Below, one piece after another: positions 1 through 9,202 of a DNA stretch of 64,000 bases. This DNA is from Leptospira ognonensis (GTDB taxonomy: Bacteria > Spirochaetota > Leptospiria > Leptospirales > Leptospiraceae), in contig NZ_RQGD01000020.1 in NCBI RefSeq assembly GCF_004770745.1, positions 105,896 to 169,895 of the forward strand, in the 5' to 3' direction. Position 1 is the first letter of the stretch. Each line of letters begins with the position of its first letter. A program made the translations under genes and the position numbers. The notes below the pieces were generated by a model. That model saw only the letters and a list, made by a program, of their open reading frames with translations, was not told where the DNA came from and ran no database searches.

Positions 1-397
1 GTTTTCGCTTTGATGGCAAATCATACTGGCCAAAGAACGGGGAGGCGCTCGCTAGAGGATTGTTTTTTAAAACTCCACCGTAACCCTCACCTATCATTCC
101 ATGAGTCTTATATTTTTTTACTTCAGGTGCTAGATAATTCAATCTCATCAAATGACCCGAAAATTCAGGATCTTCACCGCCCGAAGGAGAGACAGATTTC
201 GAGGAATTCGATCCAGATGAGGATTGAATCGATGAAACGAGCCATCCATCCTTCTCGAGATCCCTGTCTTCACCTATCATTTGTTTCTCAGCCGCCGTTT
301 GTGCGTTAGTGATAGTAAATGGTGGTACTTTAAAGTTTATCAATGCTTGGCAATGAGTAAGTAATAAAGGAATGAATATAACAGAAAATAATTTCAT
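1..397 (-). CDS. YdbL-like DUF1318 lipoprotein, C-terminus cut by window edge
   Basis: The reading frame opens with ATG at 397 and is still open at position 1, so only about the first 132 residues are visible. A short hydrophobic N-terminus ends in LLLTHC, a lipobox with Cys16 as the likely lipid-modified residue. Residues 100-110 (GMIGEGYGGVL) resemble the conserved GxIGExxxGxL core of the DUF1318/YdbL family. A good Shine-Dalgarno (AAGAGG) sits 7 bases before the ATG. The gene starts only 10 bases after the stop of the large AsmA/YdbH-like gene, which matches the ydbH-ynbE-ydbL order of E. coli, where the products act in lipid transport to the outer membrane. No separate YnbE gene is visible between them; the lipobox on this protein may mean one protein covers both roles. 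That last point is inference. Confidence 0.7.
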   Translation of the reverse strand, partial: MKLFSVIFIPLLLTHCQALINFKVPPFTITNAQTAAEKQMIGEDRDLEKDGWLVSSIQSSSGSNSSKSVSPSGGEDPEFSGHLMRLNYLAPEVKKYKTHGMIGEGYGGVLKNNPLASASPFFGQYDLPSKRK

Positions 398-407
398 AAT
401 TTGCCTC

Positions 408-3400
408 TTATTGGTAGGATTGAATTTCAGATTGTGCACGTTTTAGAAAGTTTGCCAAAGGCATCCGTTGCTGAGAGATTTTGCTATCCTCTAAATTTAC
501 AAATATAGATAAGAATGACCTTCTAAAAAATACATCTGCATAAACAAGCCCTTTGGATAAAGATACATCAATTTTATTTACAGAGTAACTATCTGCAATT
601 CTATCAATTAATAAATTCTGTTGTGAAATCACATTGAGTGCACTCTTGCCAAAATCACTCCCGATTTGGAAAATGTAAAAAAACAAATCCATATTCGCGA
701 CTGGTTCCGTTAAATTTCTTACGGAAATGTTTAAGTCAGCTTTTATTTTTCCATCTTCTATTTTATCTCGAATCTTTGGTGCCATCAATTGTTTAAGATC
801 AATGTCACGAATTTGTAAATTGCCACGAAACTCCATGAACGCTGGATCTCCGGAGCCAACGTTAAAAACCATATTTTTGCCGAGTATCAATCCATCTAAG
901 GAGTATGCTTTTAAATCATCAATCGTGGCGTAATTTTCTCTATAATCAATTCTTGCTGTAAAACCAGGAAGCGCACCTTGTTTTTTCACATATTCAAAAG
1001 GAAGATCGGGAATGCTTGGATGAGTTCCTATAACCTGGGCTATCTTTAAATTTGGTTCTGCGGTTCGACCATAAGTTTTAATAAAAACAGATTTATCGCC
1101 CACGATTAGGCTTTCTTGTTTTTTCCAGGCGAGGTTGTGTTGGAAAGGAATATTTGCCTCCATATCCTCTACAAGAAAAACACGACAGTCGACCCCAGGA
1201 CATTTTTGATTCGTTTGATGGATGTGTGAGTGGTCGGATAGTAGTAGTCCAGAGATATCAAAATCTCGTACTTTCGCTGTTAGATCCAAATTTCCCATAA
1301 AGGAAATGCCTTTTAGTAGATATCGTTTTTCCTTTGAATTGATTTTAAGTTTCGTATCAATGGAACCAAAATAATTGCCAAATGGTGCTTTAACATCCCC
1401 TTGTTTTTCAGTCAGTATCCCTTTTAGGTTTAGCGAAATGACTTTTTGATATGCCGTGATAAATACGTCATTGATCGTTATGGTTTTTTCTTTGTTTTTC
1501 GAAATACTTGCATCTAACTTAACATTCAAATCTTTTAATTCTAATCCAGGTATCACTCCAGTAAGGTCTAATTTAAATTTTTGTCCCAACTCATTTAATG
1601 TGATGTCTGATTTTATATTCAGAAGAGGCTCATTCCCTACAATGCTCTGAAGAGGCGCAATTTTTTCTTTTAAAACTAAAGGGAGAGTTTGCAAAAGATT
1701 TGAAATACCAAGTCCGATGCTTGCTTTTGAAGTTTGAATGCGAGTGGCATTGGGAGAAAGAGAGAGACTTCCAACCACGTCAACTACCAAGGCTTTCCCA
1801 CCTGCAGTTGTTTTCTGTAATAGATTCAAATTGGAAATCGAAATCGCAGAAAGACCAAAAGGTTTATCAAAGGCGAGACCGAGATTACCAACCAAACTCA
1901 AACGTGAGTTCGGAGACCTAGAACGATCAATCGCATACCTAAATCCCTCTACTCCTAAATCTACATTCAATGGTAAGTAGGAATAATCCAGTGCACTTAT
2001 TTCTATTTTTGCCTTTGCTTTTCCTCCCACAATGGAAGTAAATTCACCTAAATTTAAATTCTCCACATTTAACAACAAATTTAAAAACTTTGTTTTTTCA
2101 TAAGATGCTATGAGTGATAATATGATATCATTATAAGTTAACATTAATTTTTCGATCTGGAAAGTCTTAACAAAAGGCAGAGGATCCTTCGCCGTTTTCT
2201 CATTCTTTGTCAAAAAATCTAAACCCGAATTTGCATCTATAACAACTGTTTTGATGTTGTGTTTCTTTCCATTGCCATTTGCAAAAAATAAATTATTCCC
2301 GCTTAAATTTAAGTTAAGCAAGACGTCACTCCATGATCCTTCGATTGAAGTATTCGCGAGACTTAAATCCCCACTTAAGGAAATGGGAGGAAGAATGCCA
2401 TTCAATTGGCCGATCAAACGACTTAAAGGTGCTAAGTGAATATTTGACTCAGCTACTTTTATGGAAACTTTCGGTTCTGGTGTTTGGATAAGTTCCATCT
2501 TTCCAACAAGTGAAAGCCAGGTATCTCCAAGGATTTTGAGGAAAAATCGCTTAAAAATCAATTCGTCTTTATCGGGAAAGTATTCTATATGATGATTGAG
2601 AGAGACACCAAATTGGATGGGTTTCTTTTTGTATTCGAGTTGAATTTGATCTGAGCCTATGTTGGATGAAAATAAGAACAGGGGATTTTCTGATCGGTTT
2701 TTCCAATCGAGAAGAAGGCTGAGAGGGATCGTTTGCTTCCAATTAATGTCCTCCGAATCTATTTCAATAGGTAATGACCTATTGGGATTTAGTGCCAAAT
2801 AAAAGTTATCTATTTGATCCAGAATTTCAAAGTTTAAAGGCAAGGTGGTAAAACGGTTTGTGATTAGATCCAAACGGAGATTAAAATCATACACATCTGC
2901 AAGAATTCTTTTTTCCGACTCTTTCCAATAACGTAAATGGAACTGGTCAATGTTTATATGTGCCTCTGCAAGGAGTGGTAGATACGTCCGAATCTCCTCT
3001 AACGGTGGTGATGTTTCTGCAGTGGGCTCTATGTTAGGACTCGTTACCTTCGCAATACGTGCGTAGTTCCAGATACCGTTCCGTTCATGTAAAAAGAGAG
3101 TTCCCGACTCAATCGCTACCTCACTGATTTTTAGCTTCAGATAAAAGAGGGATAATAAATTGTAGCGCACGGCAAGTCGTTTGGCTTCAAAAAGAGATTC
3201 ATTCGGGAACTCATTTTTTATTTTGAAACGAATGGAGTTTGTTTCGAATCCGAAAAAAAGGGAGAATACTTTCGTATCGATCTCTAGTTCCGCATTGGTA
3301 TAGGTTTCTACCAATCGGGGAAGCAAATAATCCGCCGAATAGACGTTAAAGATAGATTTATAAATTAAAAATAGAGATAAAAGGAGACGGAACCAAGTTT

Positions 3401-3443
3401 TCGTCGCGATCCGATGCAAATTTTCCAGAAATAAGGAACCCAC
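408..3443 (-). CDS. AsmA/YdbH-like intermembrane transport protein
   Basis: A 1011-residue protein with one N-terminal membrane anchor (about residues 17-35) followed by a very long stretch of alternating short beta strands, the signature of AsmA-like/YdbH proteins that form a hydrophobic groove bridging inner and outer membranes for phospholipid transfer. The length is close to that of E. coli YdbH (about 880) and the C-terminus (about 900-1011) has the repeated strand pattern typical of the family. The start is GTG at 3443, with GGAG about 11 bases upstream, a somewhat long spacing. The DUF1318 lipoprotein follows 10 bases downstream, supporting a YdbH role. I recognise the fold type and the neighbour pair rather than a strong sequence motif; other AsmA-like subfamilies such as TamB or DUF748 are possible. 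Confidence 0.65.
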   Translation of the reverse strand: MGSLFLENLHRIATKTWFRLLLSLFLIYKSIFNVYSADYLLPRLVETYTNAELEIDTKVFSLFFGFETNSIRFKIKNEFPNESLFEAKRLAVRYNLLSLFYLKLKISEVAIESGTLFLHERNGIWNYARIAKVTSPNIEPTAETSPPLEEIRTYLPLLAEAHINIDQFHLRYWKESEKRILADVYDFNLRLDLITNRFTTLPLNFEILDQIDNFYLALNPNRSLPIEIDSEDINWKQTIPLSLLLDWKNRSENPLFLFSSNIGSDQIQLEYKKKPIQFGVSLNHHIEYFPDKDELIFKRFFLKILGDTWLSLVGKMELIQTPEPKVSIKVAESNIHLAPLSRLIGQLNGILPPISLSGDLSLANTSIEGSWSDVLLNLNLSGNNLFFANGNGKKHNIKTVVIDANSGLDFLTKNEKTAKDPLPFVKTFQIEKLMLTYNDIILSLIASYEKTKFLNLLLNVENLNLGEFTSIVGGKAKAKIEISALDYSYLPLNVDLGVEGFRYAIDRSRSPNSRLSLVGNLGLAFDKPFGLSAISISNLNLLQKTTAGGKALVVDVVGSLSLSPNATRIQTSKASIGLGISNLLQTLPLVLKEKIAPLQSIVGNEPLLNIKSDITLNELGQKFKLDLTGVIPGLELKDLNVKLDASISKNKEKTITINDVFITAYQKVISLNLKGILTEKQGDVKAPFGNYFGSIDTKLKINSKEKRYLLKGISFMGNLDLTAKVRDFDISGLLLSDHSHIHQTNQKCPGVDCRVFLVEDMEANIPFQHNLAWKKQESLIVGDKSVFIKTYGRTAEPNLKIAQVIGTHPSIPDLPFEYVKKQGALPGFTARIDYRENYATIDDLKAYSLDGLILGKNMVFNVGSGDPAFMEFRGNLQIRDIDLKQLMAPKIRDKIEDGKIKADLNISVRNLTEPVANMDLFFYIFQIGSDFGKSALNVISQQNLLIDRIADSYSVNKIDVSLSKGLVYADVFFRRSFLSIFVNLEDSKISQQRMPLANFLKRAQSEIQSYQ

Positions 3444-3466
3444 ACTCGAGATCGCTCCAATAGGTT

Positions 3467-3808
3467 TTAGTATTCGAAAGAGTCTTCCGCCTCTTCCAGA
3501 GTTTTGTAAATCTCAAAAACGCTGGAAAGTTTCGTGATTTCCATCAGGTTTTCGATGTCGGAATTTAGATTCGCAAAGACCAATCTTCCGTTTAAACCAT
3601 CAATATGCTTATATATATTCAAAAACGTTCCTAATCCAGCTGAATTGATAAAGGGAACCTTTTTCAAATCAATGATAAATTTAGGAACTTGGCCTTTCTT
3701 GATGTACTGTTCAATTTTCTCGGACAGTTCAAATTCATTTCCGGCTTTGATGGCACCCTCAATTTTAATGATGTGCACGTCGTTTTTACTCGTAACTTTG
3801 ATTTTCAT
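3467..3808 (-). CDS. STAS-domain anti-sigma factor antagonist
   Basis: A 113-residue single-domain STAS protein. In the SpoIIAA/RsbV family these bind and release anti-sigma kinases depending on phosphorylation of one serine. The motif FINSAGLGTF is present, with Ser56 as the predicted phosphorylation site, and the preceding strand FIIDLKKVPF matches the family. The frame is open to 3868, but the STAS fold begins at MKIKV (ATG at 3808) with a purine-rich AAGGG just upstream, so I take that start. It lies directly downstream of the sigma-like HTH gene (64 bases), suggesting a partner-switching unit, although no anti-sigma kinase is in the window. Confidence 0.85.
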   Translation of the reverse strand: MKIKVTSKNDVHIIKIEGAIKAGNEFELSEKIEQYIKKGQVPKFIIDLKKVPFINSAGLGTFLNIYKHIDGLNGRLVFANLNSDIENLMEITKLSSVFEIYKTLEEAEDSFEY

Positions 3809-3872
3809 AACCCTTCGGTAGGTGGTATAGGCGTAAAAATGCTCGAAAAAAACGACTTTGTAAAGCAAATTT

Positions 3873-4691
3873 TTATGCAGAGCGCAATAAATCTCGCCGG
3901 CGTAAATAAAGGAGTCGAATTCCCTTCGAAATCAAACTTCTGATTTCCTTTCTGGAAAGCCCTAAGATCAGTGAGATCTCGCGCTCAGAAAAAAAACATT
4001 TGTTAAGTGCTTTGTCCCGAAGGACAGCCCATTCTTTCTTCTTTTTAAGATACCATCTTCTTTTCTCATTATCTAGACAATCGAGTAAAAGTCGAGTATA
4101 ACGTACGACTCTAGCCGAATACGTATCTATTTTCTTCAGATGCTTTTCCTTCTTTTTGTCATAGATACGCTCAAAATTAACATAATTTCTATCGAGTTCT
4201 TTTAATCGCCATTCCATGGATTTTCTATGCTTACCGATCATAGGTAAATCGTAGCGAAGCGCTAGCACCAAACCTACCATTGGTGGCATAGAATCTAGTT
4301 GGAATTGGATATTCTCATGGTCATACTTCTCAAAGAACAACAAAGTATCTTCGTGGTATTTTTTCTCCTGCCAAAGCTCAATATATTCTACATTGCTATC
4401 CAACTTTTTTGATTTTCTGGCAGCATTTCGAAAGAGATTGAAACCATAGGTCACAAAGAAGCCTAGCACAACTTCTGCATCATACTTAAGTGACAATTTC
4501 CACATCTCTTTTAGCTTTTCAAGAATTGCCAAAAGGAGCTCCGATCTTTCATCCTCGCTCATTTTCCGCTTCTTGGAAGTTTTCTCAACCATCCAAATGG
4601 GAAGTTCTGATTGTAACTCACTGAAATTCCCTGAAATCCGAGTTTCTAAAATAATCTTTTTAACTTGTTCATCTGATATTTTTGGTAACAT
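3873..4691 (-). CDS. Sigma-like HTH protein, unassigned
   Basis: A 272-residue, mostly helical and strongly basic protein. I do not recognise a named family over the full length. The last 45 residues contain FSEREISLILGLSRKEIR followed by a basic helix, which reads like the region-4 helix-turn-helix of sigma-70/ECF factors (xxExAxxLGLSxxxVxxxxxRxxxxL). A Lys/Arg-rich coiled stretch precedes it (about 170-225). The gene sits just upstream of a STAS anti-anti-sigma gene in the same orientation. A divergent sigma factor or a sigma-derived DNA-binding protein is a reasonable guess. No clear Shine-Dalgarno precedes the ATG at 4691. Confidence 0.5.
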   Translation of the reverse strand: MLPKISDEQVKKIILETRISGNFSELQSELPIWMVEKTSKKRKMSEDERSELLLAILEKLKEMWKLSLKYDAEVVLGFFVTYGFNLFRNAARKSKKLDSNVEYIELWQEKKYHEDTLLFFEKYDHENIQFQLDSMPPMVGLVLALRYDLPMIGKHRKSMEWRLKELDRNYVNFERIYDKKKEKHLKKIDTYSARVVRYTRLLLDCLDNEKRRWYLKKKKEWAVLRDKALNKCFFSEREISLILGLSRKEIRSLISKGIRLLYLRRRDLLRSA

Positions 4692-4796
4692 GAGTTAATC
4701 ATTCTCAATCCAAAAAAAATCATACTACTTTAACCGACACCATCATTTACTAACGGAAGAAATGCGAACTAATTTGGAAGTAAGGCGAACTTATCG

Positions 4797-6173
4797 CTAT
4801 TTTTTGTATTTTCGAAAGAGGAGTAGAGATGTAGCAAGCGCAATGTGAAACAAATTAAACCAGGCATAAGGTAAATAGGCAAATGTCGATATTTTTAGCG
4901 AGGTTGCCATAAATGCTCCACAGCTATTCCAAGGAATGAGAGGTGAAGTGATAGTCCCTGAATCTTCCAAGGATCTGGACACTTCCTTCCCATCGATATG
5001 ATATTCTTCTGCTAAATGACGAAATGCCCGAGCCGGAACTACAAGGGAAAGATATTGATCAGCGGTTGTTAGATTTAAAATGAAACTGGAACCCATACTT
5101 GCAAGTAGAACATCCCACTTGACATAAATCCATTTTTTCATCAGAGTTAAAATTTCTGACAGATAACCCATTCCTTCCAAAATTCCACCAAACCAAACTG
5201 CTGTTAATATCAGAATTTCCGTTGGCAGTATGGCAATGATTCCGCCACCTCCTAGTAAGGCATCTACGTTGGGATTTCCAGTTTCCGGATAGAAACCAAA
5301 GAGGAGCGATTTTCCCATATCGGTTAGTGGCGCACCTCCAAGATAAGTGAAAAGCATGGAGGAAAGGATTCCAAGGCTCAGGGAATAGACAGCTTTTAAG
5401 CCGAACATCGCAGAGCCAAAGACAAGAATTACAGGAACCATATGGTATGGTTGAAAAGATAAGTATTCACTTGAGAAGAATTGATTTAAAATATCATTTT
5501 GCACCACGAGAAGAGGAGGATTGTAAAAATTCCAAAGAGCATAGGCAATCAAACATAAAAGAAAGCTTGGAATTGTCGTTTTCATCATATAGCGAATGTG
5601 TGTGCCTAAAGGCACACCAGTAAGGGAGGAGGCAAGGTTTGTCGTATCAGAAAGAGGAGATAATTTATCACCGAAATAACATCCTGAGACAATGGCACCG
5701 GCGCAGATTTCAGGCGAAAATCCTAAGATATTTCCTACTCCCATCAGTGCCACACCGAGCGTGCCTGCGGTGGTCCAAGAAGATCCAGAGATAACAGCGG
5801 TAATGCCACAGAGGATCGTTACTCCCGGAAGAAAGGTGGGCGCAAATAAAATTTTCGTTCCGACAAAAATCATGGAGCTAAGAATTCCTGCGTTTGCCCA
5901 TGATCCAATGAGCATTCCCACAAATAATAAAATCAACATCGCTGGCAAAACGGATAAAAAATTTCGCCAAAGAGATTGTCTCAAAAGACTCTGGATGTGG
6001 TGTTTTCTAAATCTTTGCAGTAAGGCGACAAATCCTGCCAAAAACAAAGACAGTTGGTGAGATCCATATAACGGATCCGAGGTGAACACGAATCGAAATA
6101 GGATCACAAAAATCAAAAGGTAAATTAACGGAGAAAGGGATAGGAGGACCAAAGCCCTTTCTCTTCGTTTCAT
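4797..6173 (-). CDS. nhaC: NhaC-family Na+/H+ antiporter
   Basis: A 458-residue polytopic inner-membrane protein with about 11-12 hydrophobic helices. The segment SGSSWTTAGTLGVALMGVG and, shortly after, GDKLSPLSDTTNLASS are hallmark sequences of the NhaC antiporter family, which exchanges sodium (or in relatives arginine/ornithine or lactate/malate) for protons. Asp and Ser/Thr residues of these motifs line the transport path. Its ATG follows the stop of the NRAMP-like transporter with no intervening base, so the two are probably translationally coupled and may serve one ion-homeostasis function. Substrate (sodium versus an organic ion) cannot be settled from sequence alone. Confidence 0.85.
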   Translation of the reverse strand: MKRRERALVLLSLSPLIYLLIFVILFRFVFTSDPLYGSHQLSLFLAGFVALLQRFRKHHIQSLLRQSLWRNFLSVLPAMLILLFVGMLIGSWANAGILSSMIFVGTKILFAPTFLPGVTILCGITAVISGSSWTTAGTLGVALMGVGNILGFSPEICAGAIVSGCYFGDKLSPLSDTTNLASSLTGVPLGTHIRYMMKTTIPSFLLCLIAYALWNFYNPPLLVVQNDILNQFFSSEYLSFQPYHMVPVILVFGSAMFGLKAVYSLSLGILSSMLFTYLGGAPLTDMGKSLLFGFYPETGNPNVDALLGGGGIIAILPTEILILTAVWFGGILEGMGYLSEILTLMKKWIYVKWDVLLASMGSSFILNLTTADQYLSLVVPARAFRHLAEEYHIDGKEVSRSLEDSGTITSPLIPWNSCGAFMATSLKISTFAYLPYAWFNLFHIALATSLLLFRKYKK

Positions 6174-7430
6174 CTAAGAAAAGAAACGCATTTGCAAGAA
6201 ATAGATCGAAAATCCGAAAAGAAATAATATCCCGCCCCAGGAAAGTAGATTCATCAACGGACCTGGACGATGCTCTTTGGGAATGTCTTTTCCAAATAAA
6301 ATAAAATGATGGATGAGTGCAAGGATCGGTGCATTTAAGAAGGAGACAGTTGTCGCAAAATCGACAAGTCCTTTCATACTCGTTAAGAAAAACCCGAGAA
6401 TCAGGACTGATCCCATACCTACGACGAGGATCAAAATCCAATACAATTTTTCACTACTAACGGCCTTTAAACGAGGAAAAACCCTTTGACTGGCATTGGT
6501 AACCACACGCGGATAGGCATCGAAACAAGTTAGCGTGGTTGAAAACATGGTAAAAAAGGCAGCAATGAGAATGATGGGATACGACCAAGATCCTATCGAA
6601 GCAGTATAGAGTTCGATTAGCTCGCCCGCAAAAACGGCAGCATTTCCAGAAAACTCTTTTCCCGTATTGTACATCATATTGGCACCTAACGTCAAAAAGA
6701 AGACGGCAAGGATTGTAGTCCCCCAGTAACCAATGTTAAAATCGAGCATGGCCCATTTCATGGGAGGAAGTTCTCCATTTTGTTCCTTTTTAGCGAGAGT
6801 CCAATCCGATTGCCAAACTGCAGCTTCAATGGGAATGGGCATCCAACCCATCAAGGCAATGAGAAAGGAAATATCGACAGCATTTGCCAAGGAAAAACTC
6901 CTTCCTGGAGTTGGAACTTTTGGGACATGGGCAGCGAAAGAAAAAATTACAGCAAGGATGGTAGAAAGTGTGAGACCCACGACGATCCACTTCATCAGTC
7001 GATCCAATGCGGAAAACTTTCCGATAAAAAGTAAACAAAAACAAAAGGATAAGATGAGACTGCAAAGCACCCATGGCTCAACCTGGATGCCGAGTATGAT
7101 TCCTAAAAGTCCCGATGTAACCAACGTTACCGTCGAGACAATCACACACATGGTACCGGCGGAGATGATAAAAAAGATCCAGATCGGGAGGCGACCCAAG
7201 TTCTCATAACCATCTAAAAGTGATTTTCCAGTGACGATGGTATACCTGGTCCCAATTTCAAAAAATGGATATTTGATGATATTTGCAAAAATAACGACAG
7301 CTAACAGCTCGAAGCCGTAGACCGCACCTGCCCGAGTGGACTGGACGAGATGAGAAACTCCTACAGCGGCACCGGCGTACATAAGGCCTGGACCTAAAAA
7401 TTTAAAAAAGGAAACTTTGGAAATGGGCAT
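6174..7430 (-). CDS. NRAMP-related membrane transporter with altered metal motifs
   Basis: A 418-residue protein with about 11 membrane helices. The N-terminal FLGPGLMYAGAAVG, the RAGAVYGFELL stretch after it and IVTGKSLLDGY match the start of NRAMP divalent-metal transporters. The two canonical metal-binding motifs are not present: TM1 DPGN aligns with GVSH (in AAVGVSHLVQ) and the TM6 MPH motif reads MPIPIEAAVW. It is therefore an NRAMP-fold carrier whose substrate may not be Mn/Fe. It abuts nhaC with zero spacing. No obvious Shine-Dalgarno lies before ATG 7430. Substrate unknown. Confidence 0.75.
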   Translation of the reverse strand: MPISKVSFFKFLGPGLMYAGAAVGVSHLVQSTRAGAVYGFELLAVVIFANIIKYPFFEIGTRYTIVTGKSLLDGYENLGRLPIWIFFIISAGTMCVIVSTVTLVTSGLLGIILGIQVEPWVLCSLILSFCFCLLFIGKFSALDRLMKWIVVGLTLSTILAVIFSFAAHVPKVPTPGRSFSLANAVDISFLIALMGWMPIPIEAAVWQSDWTLAKKEQNGELPPMKWAMLDFNIGYWGTTILAVFFLTLGANMMYNTGKEFSGNAAVFAGELIELYTASIGSWSYPIILIAAFFTMFSTTLTCFDAYPRVVTNASQRVFPRLKAVSSEKLYWILILVVGMGSVLILGFFLTSMKGLVDFATTVSFLNAPILALIHHFILFGKDIPKEHRPGPLMNLLSWGGILFLFGFSIYFLQMRFFS

Positions 7431-7485
7431 GATATTTCAGAAAAACGTTAAGGCTCAGGTTTGGAAAATGAAATTTTTTGGACAT

Positions 7486-7516
7486 AAAAAAACCCCCGAG
7501 AGTTTCCTCGCGGGGG
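7486..7516 (-). terminator. Intrinsic terminator after the lipoprotein gene
   Basis: Read on the minus strand this is CCCCCGCGAG, a GAAA loop, then CTCTCGGGGG and seven T residues: a 10-bp GC-rich stem with one mismatch and a U-tract. It lies 35 bases after the stop of the lipoprotein gene ending at 7551, and upstream of the NRAMP-like gene, so it ends the 10105-7551 transcription unit. Confidence 0.9.
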
Positions 7517-7550
7517 CCTTCTTTCCAAAACGGAAGGTCGAAAGTCGATC

Positions 7551-9188
7551 TTACTCGTTGTTTGGGAAAGCTGTCAGTTTGTCTAATCCTGAGTCACCAA
7601 ATTTGGCAGCACCAGCAGACGCGCCTGCAGGGCAGCTTCCGATGCCAGCAAGAGATGTCGTAGCAAGTAGGCTTCCAGAAGTGGTTCTTCCTGCCGCTGT
7701 TCCACCATACAAACAAGTCGTAAGGTTTGAAGTAGATCCACCATCACCGCTGATTGCAGAGTTCAGAACTGGGAGTTTTCCCCCACCAATTGCTTGTGAA
7801 ATCACATACTTAGAACGGAAAGAGTTGTTACACGCAATCGCATCCAATTCAGTTGCAGTTGCTGTTCCTTGGACTGCTCCTCGAGTCGTTGCATACAAAG
7901 CAGCTGCCGTATTTTCCGCAGAGAATGCGTAAGCAATTTCTTTTGTGCTCGTGAGTTCTTTTCTGTTCGCAATGTTTGTGCTTCCGATTGCGATTTCAGA
8001 AATCGGACCATAACCAGAAAGGCTCAAACCTTCACAAGCATCCACTTGAGATAGGTTGATGTTCGATGCTTTATAGTATTTTATGGAACTCTCATCTTGT
8101 TTTGTGGTTCCGATCGTTAAAGGGAAAGCCACATTGAACGCTGCGGAAATGTTGCTAAGGGCCGGAGAAACTGGATACGCGGTTTCTGGGAAGATCTTGT
8201 TATTCCCGAAAGTAGAACCCTCTGAGATTGGTGTAACAACGTCTGTAGTCGGGTGTGCCACTACGAATGCATAAGTGTGCGTTGTAAAACCAGAGATGAT
8301 CGTATTCCTTGGTGTTCCTGTGAAAGCTCCACGGATCATCGAGTTAGAGAAATCTGAATTTGGTTTTCTACAGTCTGTGTTGTTGTTCACTGCATCAAAT
8401 GCTTTTACGATGCTTGTGAAAGCAGCGGCACGGTCAGCCGTAGTCAGACCAGTAAAAGTACAAGAGGATCGAGGGATTCTTGCACAAGCAAGGATACCCG
8501 TTCCGTTCGCATACGCTTGTCTCGCTTGGTAAGCCGTTGCTGTTGCCGTAGATCCACCAAAAGCAGTATAAGTCGCTGCCAAGGCACCCGCGATAACACC
8601 ACATCCACCGGCAAATGCAGTTCTAACTCCAGTTACACTCCCGCCAGCCGCAGTAAAAACGGCACCGAGTGAAGTTTGTTCTGCTGTTGTAAAGGTAGCA
8701 AGGTGTGCGTCTAAAATTGCCTGAAGGGTTGCACCCGAAGTCGTTCCAGCAGCTGAGCATGTCGCTGCAGCAATACCTAAGTAACTGGCTGCGTCAACCG
8801 ATGCTTTTCCAGTGGCGATGTCTGTATTTCTTGCAGTCGAATCGTAAGTTCCACCACCTCTGATAAATGCATCATACTTTACATTGTATGGTACACTCGC
8901 ATAAGTCGTGTAATTCTGACCTGTTCCAATCGATGTTCCCGATGCTTGTGTAAACTCTGCTTCGGTAAACGTTGTGGTGCTGCTGATAGCTGCTTGCATG
9001 ATCGCACCTGAATACAGTGTTCCCAGGTTTAAGCTGATCGCACAGTTTCCAGAAGCAGCATTCTTGATGGTAAGGGAAAGAATCGCTGCTAAGCCTATTT
9101 CTTCCTTCACTCTGTCTGGGTGGCAAGCAGTCAGCGCGAGAGCACTGATCATGGCGATGCCAGTAAATTTAATTATATTACGTTTCAT
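7551..9188 (-). CDS. Leptospira-type lipoprotein, function unknown
   Basis: A 545-residue exported protein. The signal peptide ends in ALTACHPD, a classic lipobox with Cys22 as the acylated residue. The mature part is rich in Ala, Thr, Ser and Gly with scattered Cys and no domain I recognise; it may be a surface or periplasmic lipoprotein with disulphide-stabilised beta structure. The Shine-Dalgarno AGGAG lies 6 bases before the ATG. It follows an outer-membrane protein gene by 14 bases and ends in a strong terminator, so the two form a two-gene operon. Confidence 0.8.
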   Translation of the reverse strand: MKRNIIKFTGIAMISALALTACHPDRVKEEIGLAAILSLTIKNAASGNCAISLNLGTLYSGAIMQAAISSTTTFTEAEFTQASGTSIGTGQNYTTYASVPYNVKYDAFIRGGGTYDSTARNTDIATGKASVDAASYLGIAAATCSAAGTTSGATLQAILDAHLATFTTAEQTSLGAVFTAAGGSVTGVRTAFAGGCGVIAGALAATYTAFGGSTATATAYQARQAYANGTGILACARIPRSSCTFTGLTTADRAAAFTSIVKAFDAVNNNTDCRKPNSDFSNSMIRGAFTGTPRNTIISGFTTHTYAFVVAHPTTDVVTPISEGSTFGNNKIFPETAYPVSPALSNISAAFNVAFPLTIGTTKQDESSIKYYKASNINLSQVDACEGLSLSGYGPISEIAIGSTNIANRKELTSTKEIAYAFSAENTAAALYATTRGAVQGTATATELDAIACNNSFRSKYVISQAIGGGKLPVLNSAISGDGGSTSNLTTCLYGGTAAGRTTSGSLLATTSLAGIGSCPAGASAGAAKFGDSGLDKLTAFPNNE

Positions 9189-9202
9189 CTATATCTCCTA
9201 GA

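Noticed and set aside
10..309. Plus-strand frame of 99 residues at the left edge
   Set aside because: It is antisense to the DUF1318 lipoprotein, which has a lipobox, Shine-Dalgarno and family motif.
7417..7932. Plus-strand frame of 171 residues
   Set aside because: Antisense to the end of the lipoprotein gene and crossing a strong terminator; no Shine-Dalgarno or domain.
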